Shown: positions 1 to 6,250 of the stretch, in pieces
Layout: each line of letters begins with the position of its first letter
How positions within the stretch are numbered: the first letter of the stretch is position 1
Assembly (NCBI GenBank): GCA_001771055.1
Contig: MESS01000020.1
Coordinates: 42,001 to 51,553 of the forward strand
Direction of reading: 5' to 3'
Length of the DNA: 9,553 nucleotides
DNA from: Caldithrix sp. RBG_13_44_9
GTDB lineage: Bacteria > Calditrichota > Calditrichia > RBG-13-44-9
Notes under the pieces: generated by a model
What the model was told of the DNA's origin: nothing
Database searches by the model: none
What the model saw: only the letters and a program-made list of their open reading frames with translations
Translations under genes and position numbers: made by a program

Positions 1-2163
1 CCAGGAACTGAAATACAACCATTTGCCATCGACCGAAACCTTAGGGTTATAATCCTCTCCTCCAGATGTCAGTTGCTGCGGTTTGTTCCCGTCTATCGAC
101 ATCTTCCAGATATTGGGGATCCCGGACCGATCGGAGACAAAGAAAACCGTGCGGCAATCGGGTGAGATCGCCGGCATTTGCTCATGAGAGGTTTCGTTAG
201 TGAGCTGCTTTTGGCTGCTGCCATCGGTATTACAGATCCAGATGTCTCCGTTCCCTTCCGATTGGTTGGTATAGAGAAGACGTCCATCGGAAGTGAACGT
301 CAATCCTGCTAATCCTTCCTCTTTGCCGGTAGTTATTTGCACTGCCTTAGTTACATCGGCACCGGGAACAAGCCAGAGACTGGATCTGATTTCAGATTGT
401 ATCGTGCAGAGAGTGCGAGAACCCTGCGCCAGAGAAACGGTTGAATAGTTGCTGAGATCATTGGTAATCCTTCGTACACCACCATCTTTCTGTTGAACCA
501 ACCATAGCTGGGTCACTGTCGACCCTTTCTCTTGCGCGGTAACTATCAGACCGCTGCCATCGGAAAGCCAATCCACTCCTGCTATATCCATCCATCCCCG
601 CGAAGTGAATAACTTTTCACTTCCGTCTTTTACTCGTACTGCCATGGGGATGTTATGAATTCCTCCCTGGTAGTCTCCCAACGGACAGACGATTGTTTCC
701 CCATCAGGCGACCAGGATGGTTTGTCGGTGAACCATTTGTCTCCCTTGTGCGTTGCTAGAATCCGGTCATCTGAACCATCTTCATTGACAACCATTAAAG
801 CAAACTCACCCGATTTTGGATAGAATCGGGTAAAGGTAAACTGCTTCTCGTCAGGTGACAGTGAGATTGGACTTTGAACATCTTCCAGAAGCTTTTTTGA
901 AGTCCCTCCCAGCAGCGGCATTTTATGGACGGACCAAACCGGACTACTCACCTCTTGAATAACATAGTACAAATAGTTGCCGTCCTTCGACAGCGTCAAG
1001 CCCTGAAAATATACATCTGCCGGTGGTAAAATTTGAATGGTACTGGCCGTGGCAATCTGACGCATCCATAGGCTTTGTTTTCCCTTCTCCCTTTGGCTAT
1101 AAACAATAAACCGTTCGTCAGGAGATATGACAACGTTGTTTACTTTACCGTTCGCTGTCAATCGGCTAAACTTCATATTGGGGACCGGAGTTTTTGATCC
1201 GGCAGGACGAAACAGCAGGTAGAGACCCACTCCAGCAATCGTGATAATGAGACTTGCGACCAAAATCCAGACTATCTTTGGTACCGAAGCCCTGGTTACG
1301 ATTGCAGGTGGTTCTGCTACAGGTAATGCTGCAGCCGAGAGACGGGTGATATGAGAGGTTTCCTTCTGTACCCGGCGCAAATCGATCAGCATATCATGAA
1401 CCGTCTGGTAACGCTCCTCGGGATCTTTTTCCAGGGCACGATTAAGGATATGTAATAATTCGGAAGATGCTTCCGGAAGATATTTTTGGACGGGCTGGGG
1501 TGCTTCATTCAGAATGGCGTACATCATGGCCGCTTCATGCATGGCGTCAAACGGCAGATGTCCGGTTAACAACTCATATAAGACCACTCCATAGGAGAAA
1601 ATATCCGATCGGGCATCCACTTCTGCACCCTGGATCTGCTCCGGCGCCATATAGGCCAGGGTCCCGACGGTGCTGGAGGTCTTGGTGAGTTTGAGCGACC
1701 CTTTCAGCTTGGCCAGTCCAAAATCCATCACTTTCACCTGATTCCGGTTGTTGACCATTATATTATCAGTCTTAATGTCCCGGTGCACCACCCCTTTACT
1801 GTGCGCTTCCTGCAAAGCTTCTCCAATCTGGATAGCATAACCAATAGCATCCTGGAATTTCGGAATGGGAATCATCTTGCGGAGAGTTTTACCGTCGATG
1901 TATTCCATGACAATGAACAATTGGCCTTCATGTTCCTGGATGTCGTGGATGGTGCAAACGTTGGCGTGATTGATGGCCGATGCAGCTTTGGCCTCTTGAA
2001 GGAATCGGGCTTTTTCCGTTTCGTTCGCCTGCACTTGCGGTGGTAAGAATTTCAGTGCCAACAGGCGGTCAAGTTTGGTGTCATGGGCTTTGTAAACGAC
2101 ACCCATGCCACCTTCACCGAGTTTTTCTAAAATGTTGTAATGGGATATCTGTTTACCTATCAT
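1..2163 (-). CDS. Ser/Thr protein kinase (PknB type) with TM helix and TolB-like/PD40 propeller, C-terminus cut by window edge
   Basis: The frame is open from ATG at 2163 to base 1 (721 residues visible, no stop), so the C-terminus lies outside the window. Kinase domain about residues 9-262: Gly-rich loop LGEGGMGVV (15-23), ATP-binding Lys38 in LALKFL, alpha-C Glu57, catalytic HRDIKTDN (127-134; Asp129, Asn134), DFG (147-149), and APE (173-175). All key residues are intact, so it should be active. The Hanks-type RD motif suggests activation by autophosphorylation. A hydrophobic helix at about 297-318 separates the cytoplasmic kinase from a periplasmic part with repeated SPDG/DG-x-x-L-Y blades (for example VVISPDERFIVYS, PSWSPDGETIV, NPKVSVDGKWLYF), typical of TolB/PD40 propellers. 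The likely role is a sensor kinase reading an envelope signal; ligand and substrates are unknown. An SD, GAGGT at 2170-2174, lies 6 nt before the ATG. The architecture is common in Acidobacteriota and FCB-type bacteria. Confidence 0.95.
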   Translation of the reverse strand, partial: MIGKQISHYNILEKLGEGGMGVVYKAHDTKLDRLLALKFLPPQVQANETEKARFLQEAKAASAINHANVCTIHDIQEHEGQLFIVMEYIDGKTLRKMIPIPKFQDAIGYAIQIGEALQEAHSKGVVHRDIKTDNIMVNNRNQVKVMDFGLAKLKGSLKLTKTSSTVGTLAYMAPEQIQGAEVDARSDIFSYGVVLYELLTGHLPFDAMHEAAMMYAILNEAPQPVQKYLPEASSELLHILNRALEKDPEERYQTVHDMLIDLRRVQKETSHITRLSAAALPVAEPPAIVTRASVPKIVWILVASLIITIAGVGLYLLFRPAGSKTPVPNMKFSRLTANGKVNNVVISPDERFIVYSQREKGKQSLWMRQIATASTIQILPPADVYFQGLTLSKDGNYLYYVIQEVSSPVWSVHKMPLLGGTSKKLLEDVQSPISLSPDEKQFTFTRFYPKSGEFALMVVNEDGSDDRILATHKGDKWFTDKPSWSPDGETIVCPLGDYQGGIHNIPMAVRVKDGSEKLFTSRGWMDIAGVDWLSDGSGLIVTAQEKGSTVTQLWLVQQKDGGVRRITNDLSNYSTVSLAQGSRTLCTIQSEIRSSLWLVPGADVTKAVQITTGKEEGLAGLTFTSDGRLLYTNQSEGNGDIWICNTDGSSQKQLTNETSHEQMPAISPDCRTVFFVSDRSGIPNIWKMSIDGNKPQQLTSGGEDYNPKVSVDGKWLYFSSW

Positions 2164-2243
2164 TATTTTACCTCGTTCTCCGATTACAGACGGGATAACT
2201 TTCCCTTTCGCTTGGATAGTTCATGCCAGCATCGCACTGTTCT

Positions 2244-2264
2244 ACTATATTGCCTATACAATAT
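2244..2264 (-). promoter_or_regulatory. Inverted repeat with possible -10 box upstream of the kinase gene
   Basis: A perfect 6-bp inverted repeat, ATATTG and CAATAT separated by 6 nt, lies at 2247-2264. On the minus strand it overlaps TATAGT (2249-2244), a good -10 match pointing at the kinase gene. No good -35 box is visible at 17-18 nt (TTTTCC only). The arrangement could be a promoter overlapped by an operator. AT-rich 6-bp repeats also occur by chance, so this is a weak call. The 124-bp gap between the RAYT stop and the kinase start is the only intergenic space where a kinase promoter could lie. Confidence 0.25.
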
Positions 2265-2287
2265 TGGGAAAAAGTTATACCAACCAT

Positions 2288-2959
2288 TTATTTGGTTTCC
2301 ATGTTGCCAGGATTTTCATGATCAGATTTCCAATTAAGGGGATTTTCGATAATATATTTTCGTATCCGCTTTAAATCATTCTCATCACGAATTATGTGTT
2401 CGTAATAATTTCGTTGCCATAAATGTTTTTTAAACGGAAACCAACCATTTTGTTTGACATTGCGAATATATTCGTTGGTAGTCATGGTTTTATACCATTG
2501 GATGATTCGTGATAATGGAACCGGTTTCCGTAGGGGCGAACCCACGTGTTCGCCCTTTTGTTGATCACCCGAATCCATTTGTTTGTCACCCGGATCCGTT
2601 TGCCCTTCCGACATGTTAATTTTTGAATAGTTGATGATATTTTGATCTTTAGGGCAGACTGGGTCTGCCCCTACAATGATTATTCCATGAACATGATTAG
2701 GCATAATGATATAATCATCCAATTCGACATTGGTAAATTTCTGTGGCAATTTATTCCACCAATTATTGACCATATTTCCAGCATCATTTAATTTTAATTC
2801 ACCATTATTGATCTTTCCGAAAAGGCAAACCCTATCTTGCACACAAATGGTTACATAATACACACCGGCCTGGCTGTAATCATGCCCCGTCAAACGGATC
2901 GATCGCCGATGATGTTTATCCGGATCATGTCTCATTTTTGTCCATAAGCATATTTTCAT
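2288..2959 (-). CDS. REP-associated tyrosine transposase (RAYT), IS200/Y1-HUH family
   Basis: This is a single-strand DNA nuclease/transposase of the Y1_Tnp family, 223 aa. The N-terminal signature DPDKHHRRSIRL and YYVTICVQDR are typical of RAYTs. The HUH metal-binding motif is PNHVHG (residues 87-92, His89 and His91). A helix, IIQWYKTMTTNEYI (152-165), precedes the catalytic tyrosine region LWQRNYYEHIIR (180-191; Tyr185 or Tyr186), and YIIENPLNW (202-210) closes the domain. Family members of this type process REP hairpins and usually occur as single non-mobile copies. The segment between the HUH and Tyr halves (residues 96-144) is encoded by two GTAG hairpins and a tandem repeat. The start is uncertain: ATG 2959 gives the longest form, but family alignment favours ATG 2935 (MRHDPDKHH). 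Neither has a strong SD, and a short ORF with better ribosome sites overlaps this region. The frame is intact with no sign of decay. Confidence 0.93.
   Translation of the reverse strand: MKICLWTKMRHDPDKHHRRSIRLTGHDYSQAGVYYVTICVQDRVCLFGKINNGELKLNDAGNMVNNWWNKLPQKFTNVELDDYIIMPNHVHGIIIVGADPVCPKDQNIINYSKINMSEGQTDPGDKQMDSGDQQKGEHVGSPLRKPVPLSRIIQWYKTMTTNEYIRNVKQNGWFPFKKHLWQRNYYEHIIRDENDLKRIRKYIIENPLNWKSDHENPGNMETK
2530..2555 (+). repeat. REP-like hairpin 1 (GTAG head) inside the RAYT coding sequence
   Basis: GTAG at 2530-2533 is followed directly by a perfect 8-bp stem: GGGCGAAC (2534-2541) pairing with GTTCGCCC (2548-2555), loop CCACGT. A GTAG tetranucleotide immediately 5' of a GC-rich stem-loop is the known hallmark of REP elements recognised by RAYT enzymes. 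Read on the minus strand, it encodes residues GEHVGSPL (136-143) of the transposase. Confidence 0.75.
2561..2602 (-). repeat. Two-copy 21-bp tandem repeat within the RAYT gene
   Basis: Two adjacent 21-bp units (2602-2582 and 2581-2561 on the minus strand) match at 17 of 21 positions; three of the four differences are C/T. They encode the heptads QTDPGDK (120-126) and QMDSGDQ (127-133). A further partial start (CAAA) leads straight into hairpin 1. Because the unit is a multiple of 3, copy-number change would keep the frame. The encoded stretch is polar and probably a flexible surface loop. Confidence 0.6.
2652..2674 (-). repeat. REP-like hairpin 2 (GTAG head, inverted to hairpin 1) inside the RAYT coding sequence
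   Basis: On the minus strand GTAG (2674-2671) is followed directly by a perfect 8-bp stem: GGGCAGAC (2670-2663) pairing with GTCTGCCC (2659-2652), with a 3-nt loop CCA. It shares the GTAG-GGGC head and the stem pattern GGGCRRAC with hairpin 1 but lies in the opposite orientation, so the pair spans 2530-2674 with the two GTAG heads at the outer ends. It encodes VGADPVCP (residues 96-103), starting directly after the HUH strand (HGIII). Confidence 0.75.
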
Positions 2960-3008
2960 GTGAAATGCTTCTAACCATCATAGGTTCTATCTCCTTCCAA
3001 TCACTCAT
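2925..3008 (-). CDS. Possible 27-codon leader ORF overlapping the RAYT start
   Basis: From ATG 3008 (peptide begins MSDWKEIEP) the frame runs to TGA at 2927-2925, with an in-frame TGA upstream. It is in a different frame from the RAYT and ends 8-11 bases inside the RAYT gene if that starts at ATG 2935. Internal ATGs at 2981 and 2978 follow a strong SD (AAGGAGA) by about 8-11 nt; ATG 3008 itself follows AAAGG closely. The peptide has no recognisable domain. It could be a leader whose translation is coupled to the RAYT, the remaining 5' end of an older gene, or chance. The good ribosome site is the main support. Confidence 0.3.
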   Translation of the reverse strand: MSDWKEIEPMMVRSISHENMLMDKNET

Positions 3009-3070
3009 ATTCCTTTCTTTGCTCGGAATGAGAAAATCTCAAATGTGCCATTGATTCATCTGGATCTGAT

Positions 3071-4888
3071 TCACTCCTTATTTATTCTGTATAAAATATC
3101 CGCCCCATACTCCATTGTTTTTATGATGTTATCCTCTTTGATTAATCTGATATAGCGAAAATAAATTTTAACTTTCAGATGCTGGTTCTCGGTATTCAGC
3201 ATTATTTTTTCAGGTGGAATATTGTTGACGTTCAAATTACCATAATTACTCAACAATTGATTGATCAGCGGATGTAAATCGATCTGCAGGGAATCGAGTG
3301 ATTTCCCAGACGGAGTAATCGTAAAAGTAATTGTGTCCAGTCCTGAATTGACCCGGTAGATAAATTCCTGATCGGTAAAAACTTTTTTATCCTGCTCAAC
3401 ACTGATATGCTGACCGCGAATCATCCGGTCATATCCCTGCACATCGATTATTCCTCCCTGGTCCGAGCCTAGCCAGATATCATTTCCCCCGGAACTATAC
3501 CAGACATTTATATATTCAATACCCATCATCCTGGCAACCAGTGCCGGATCCTTGGGCTGCAACCGCACTCCCAGCGAATCCTCTCTCAAACTTTCCTGAT
3601 ACCAGAGCTGGATCCGGTCATACCCATGAATATCATGCAAATAGGAAAGGATCGAACTGATCTGCTGGGAATCATTCTGGGGAACAGGGGCGGGAGCTTT
3701 CTGTACACTTCCTTCTACCAGAATTTGATTCCTGGTCAAAAATCCCTGAAGTCGATTAACCTGGCTTTTTTCAGAAATAGTGAAAGCACCCCAGGGACCA
3801 AAGGATATGATCAGGGCAAATACACCCAGAGAGATTGGAATGGCTTTTATGCTTTTAGTGTTACTCAGGATGAAGTATAAAACGATTCCCCCCAACCAGA
3901 TTCCAAGGACAATGGCGATATAACGTCCCTCGGTAATGCCATATTCCGAGATCCTTCTCCAGAGGGCCAGCAGGAGCATAATTACCAGTGGGATCATGGC
4001 AACATAAAACCAGCGGGCAGCAGTTTTGATCCAGATATTCTCATCCCGGTTGCTGACCGGATAAAGTAACAGGAAAGAAAAAATCCCGGTGGTTGCGAAT
4101 CCCAGAATAAGTCTGCTTACCCACCCCTGCGGCCAGTTCCAGGATATCAGAATTTTCGCCAGGTAGGCATATAAAATGGCCAGATAAACCAGTACCAGTG
4201 GAAGAAGGATGTATTGGGCAAAGATTTTAATTCCTTTAGGATAGTCGGTTGATTTTTCCAGCTGGTCCAGGTTCTCTGGTATCCCTGCCAGAAATGACCA
4301 GGTATTGAATAGTCCGAGAATAATAAACCATAATTCAGCATAACGTTTGCCAGGAACATCCATGCCGAAGAGATTATCGAGGGCGGCCAGGGCCAGGGCT
4401 AAACCGGCGTAAAGAACTACGCTATAAACCAGGGTGATGATCAGGCGCAGAAGCAGGGTTTTATTATAGTGCCAGAATCCGTTGATCTCGGCCCGACCGC
4501 TGTAGGGGGCGAAAGCAACAAACAAGTGCAGGGCCGCGGTGATTATTAACAGGCGCAGAATATGGATGGCCGGAGCTCCCCCCAGATCAGAAGGGACCGT
4601 ATAACCATATGCCACCAGCAAAACTACTCCCACCAGTTGAAGACCTAAGGCCTTTCCTCTTCCCCACTTTTTCTTTTCAGCGAAAAGAACAAAGCCAGTT
4701 AACAATGGGATACCCAGTATGGTTGCCAGTAAGATGTTGAACAGAAAGGTTGCTTGTGTCGGACCTTCATGATCAACCAGGATCACGACGGCGATAGTTC
4801 CAAGCAAGGTGTTGCTCAGAACAAACGGGAAGCGCAGAAATGTGCGAACAGCATTCTGCAGAACCTGTTGAACGGACGGAAGTTTCAT
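3071..4888 (-). CDS. DUF4153 polytopic membrane protein
   Basis: About 605 aa. The N-terminal two thirds (to about residue 370) hold some 11 hydrophobic helices. The conserved DUF4153 core is visible: GIPENLDQLE (about 202-211), then DYPKGIKIFAQYILLPLVLVY (split here as DYPKGIKIF and AQYILLPLV), SWNWPQGWVS, an SNRDENIWIK loop, RISEYGITEGRY, and SFGPWGAFTISE. The soluble C-terminal region (about 390-605) follows the last membrane helix. Its biochemical function is unknown; it is an inner-membrane protein by topology. The frame also opens at GTG 4894, but that codon overlaps the SD GAGG, whereas ATG 4888 sits 5 nt after it, so 4888 is chosen (ATG 4891 is also possible). It lies 48 bases downstream of the ABM gene with no terminator between, suggesting one transcript. 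No clear rho-independent terminator follows its TGA. Confidence 0.88.
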   Translation of the reverse strand: MKLPSVQQVLQNAVRTFLRFPFVLSNTLLGTIAVVILVDHEGPTQATFLFNILLATILGIPLLTGFVLFAEKKKWGRGKALGLQLVGVVLLVAYGYTVPSDLGGAPAIHILRLLIITAALHLFVAFAPYSGRAEINGFWHYNKTLLLRLIITLVYSVVLYAGLALALAALDNLFGMDVPGKRYAELWFIILGLFNTWSFLAGIPENLDQLEKSTDYPKGIKIFAQYILLPLVLVYLAILYAYLAKILISWNWPQGWVSRLILGFATTGIFSFLLLYPVSNRDENIWIKTAARWFYVAMIPLVIMLLLALWRRISEYGITEGRYIAIVLGIWLGGIVLYFILSNTKSIKAIPISLGVFALIISFGPWGAFTISEKSQVNRLQGFLTRNQILVEGSVQKAPAPVPQNDSQQISSILSYLHDIHGYDRIQLWYQESLREDSLGVRLQPKDPALVARMMGIEYINVWYSSGGNDIWLGSDQGGIIDVQGYDRMIRGQHISVEQDKKVFTDQEFIYRVNSGLDTITFTITPSGKSLDSLQIDLHPLINQLLSNYGNLNVNNIPPEKIMLNTENQHLKVKIYFRYIRLIKEDNIIKTMEYGADILYRINKE

Positions 4889-4889
4889 C

Positions 4890-4897
4890 ATCACCTC
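4890..4897 (-). promoter_or_regulatory. Ribosome binding site deciding the DUF4153 start
   Basis: GAGGTGAT on the minus strand (4897-4890) matches the 16S anti-SD well. With GAGG at 4897-4894, the ATG at 4888 has a 5-nt spacer, the ATG at 4891 only 2 nt, and GTG 4894 would begin within the SD itself. This supports translation from 4888. Confidence 0.6.
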
Positions 4898-4936
4898 GGT
4901 TTATTATATCACATTTTTCCAGTCATAAATTATTTT

Positions 4937-5698
4937 TTAAGTGCTAAAAGATTTTCCGGTCACAATAGTATAATGCTTTGAGCTTGGATCTTCAGATGTG
5001 ATCACCTTTTTATCAGATTCCTCTTCCAGGGCCATCTTCCATTGATATAAATCGGAAAAGGTGTGTTTTACTTTGTCATTCAGTTCAGCAAATAATTCAC
5101 TGCGCTCATAGTCGATGGCATCCTGTTTAGTTTCCCAGATTGTCAGAGAGAGTGCTTCGGTTTTTTCCTGAATATTCTCAGTCATGAAGGCAAACCGGCA
5201 TCCTTTTACTCCGCGCAGAGCCGGGAGAATTTCTTCCCGATAGATCTTACTGAATTCTTCCATCATTCCGGCTTTAATTTTTAAAGAGAACAGTCGCAAA
5301 TACATTAGAGAGAGTTCAGGCTCAGTAAATATTTTGGTATCGGCCTGGACTATGGAGGTATATCCTTTGAGAACCGGTTCCTCTGCCACCGGCTGGTATT
5401 CCACTCTGAGATCTTTTGATAATTGAACTTTCCATTCTGCAGAATCACACAGGTATGGCCTGACTTCTCCCAAAAGTTCCTGGAATCGACCACTTTGCTC
5501 ATAGGCTTCGGCATGAGCTTGTGAATCCCATAAAGTCAGGGAAATGCCCTCATCCTGGTGAGTATCGCTTTGGATCAAACAGGAGAAAAGGCAGCCAGGC
5601 ATTTTTTGCAGCCTGGGAATTATTTTTTGGGCATATATCTGCTGAATGATGGCAATAGAATCAGGCTTGGATTTGGCATGTACCAGTCGCATGAACAT
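4937..5698 (-). CDS. Tandem antibiotic biosynthesis monooxygenase (ABM) domain protein
   Basis: 253 aa, soluble, no signal peptide. Two homologous ABM (dimeric alpha-beta barrel) domains lie at about residues 2-93 and 132-224. They align well by eye: M-x-x-RL start, IY...I-P-L, GC (35-36 and 166-167), SLTLW/SLTIW (53-57 and 184-188), AYE/DYE-x-S, F-x-EL, and EWK/QWK at the end. The 38-residue linker and the C-terminal tail are low in conservation. ABM-fold proteins include quinone-forming monooxygenases and haem-degrading IsdG enzymes, but many have no known activity; no haem-ligand set is evident here, so no substrate is assigned. A tandem pair can form one barrel within a single chain. The start at 5698 is supported by SD AAGGAG (5712-5707) 8 nt upstream. 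The DUF4153 gene follows closely, suggesting an operon. Confidence 0.87.
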   Translation of the reverse strand: MFMRLVHAKSKPDSIAIIQQIYAQKIIPRLQKMPGCLFSCLIQSDTHQDEGISLTLWDSQAHAEAYEQSGRFQELLGEVRPYLCDSAEWKVQLSKDLRVEYQPVAEEPVLKGYTSIVQADTKIFTEPELSLMYLRLFSLKIKAGMMEEFSKIYREEILPALRGVKGCRFAFMTENIQEKTEALSLTIWETKQDAIDYERSELFAELNDKVKHTFSDLYQWKMALEEESDKKVITSEDPSSKHYTIVTGKSFST

Positions 5699-6250
5699 AT
5701 TGGTTTCTCCTTTCTGTGAATATTGATTCTCACTTTAAAATCATCAGGAAAAACAATGTCGGATAAAATTCTTGCCAGTTATGAAATTTTCTTGCTAATC
5801 TCTCACTTGAACAGGTTCTCAATGAGCACCGGACGTGAATCGCGTTTCGCAGAGTTTGCCCCGCAAGGGCGGGGATTGACATAAATACCTCCTGATCCGA
5901 TTGGCGGTCCTGAGTAGAAAAAAATATTGAAATGATTTAGCCAGTTCATGACTTGGGATGTCATCTATCTTGAAATCTACCAGTTATCAGACGATATCAA
6001 TAGATTCCACTGCTGGCTTCAGAGAAGTTGTTGAATTCCGAAAAGGTTATAATCTGAAAGGTTGTTTACTTATCAATAGTTTCCTGCCTGAATGAACACG
6101 ATATTTAAAAGGCATTTTACAATTCTCTGGAGCTTGACATCCCTAATTTATACTATTTATTTGAGAACATCAAATGTATTATGGGTAATCATCACCTATT
6201 AAAGTTATAGGAAAGGTTGATTGTTGAAAGCTCAAATCAGATCCTGAATA
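5699..6250. other. 552-bp gap without a convincing gene
   Basis: This stretch separates the PrsW stop from the ABM start. It is AT-rich except for a GC-rich island around 5830-5875 holding a hairpin. It must contain the ABM promoter, but no convincing -35/-10 pair is visible on the minus strand. Small weak stems occur (ATGAC/GTCAT at 5948-5964, CCTAT/ATAGG at 6195-6211), none followed by a T-run typical of a terminator. Short ORFs here lack good ribosome sites. Confidence 0.6.
5859..5874. repeat. GC-rich REP-like hairpin
   Basis: A perfect 6-bp stem, CCCCGC (5859-5864) with GCGGGG (5869-5874) and loop AAGG, stands in a GC-rich island inside an AT-rich gap. It lacks the GTAG head of the hairpins in the RAYT gene, so it would belong to a different repeat class if it is a dispersed repeat. 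It has no T-run on either side, so it is not a canonical terminator. Only one copy is present in the window. Confidence 0.4.

Noticed and set aside
1467..1688. Plus-strand open frames across 1467-2337
   Set aside because: They lie antisense to the intact kinase gene (and the RAYT 3' end) and show no domain; they are shadows of the true coding frame.
2282..2297. AACCA/TGGTT hairpin over the RAYT stop as a terminator
   Set aside because: The stem has only 5 bp, two of them A-T at one end, with a 6-nt AT-only loop, and the T-run on the minus strand begins about 9 bases after the stem.
3022..3040. GAGA/TCTC stem between DUF4153 and RAYT as a terminator
   Set aside because: Only 4 bp around a short A/T loop, with no T-run after it.
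4503..4515. GTAGGGGGCGAA in the DUF4153 gene as a third GTAG-type REP
   Set aside because: It resembles the head of hairpin 1 but no complementary arm follows, and it encodes the FAPYSG stretch of the membrane protein.
4903..4911. Extended -10 box (TGATATAAT on the minus strand) just before the DUF4153 gene
   Set aside because: A start 6-7 nt downstream would fall in or at the ribosome site, leaving almost no leader, and there is no -35 match. It is also in a short gap within a likely operon.
6092..6202. 36-codon hydrophobic ORF on the plus strand in the gap
   Set aside because: It has no Shine-Dalgarno sequence, lies in AT-rich sequence where hydrophobic frames arise by chance, and is opposite to all other genes.
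6195..6211. CCTAT/ATAGG stem after the PrsW gene as a terminator
   Set aside because: Five AT-rich base pairs with a 7-nt loop and no following T-run on the minus strand.
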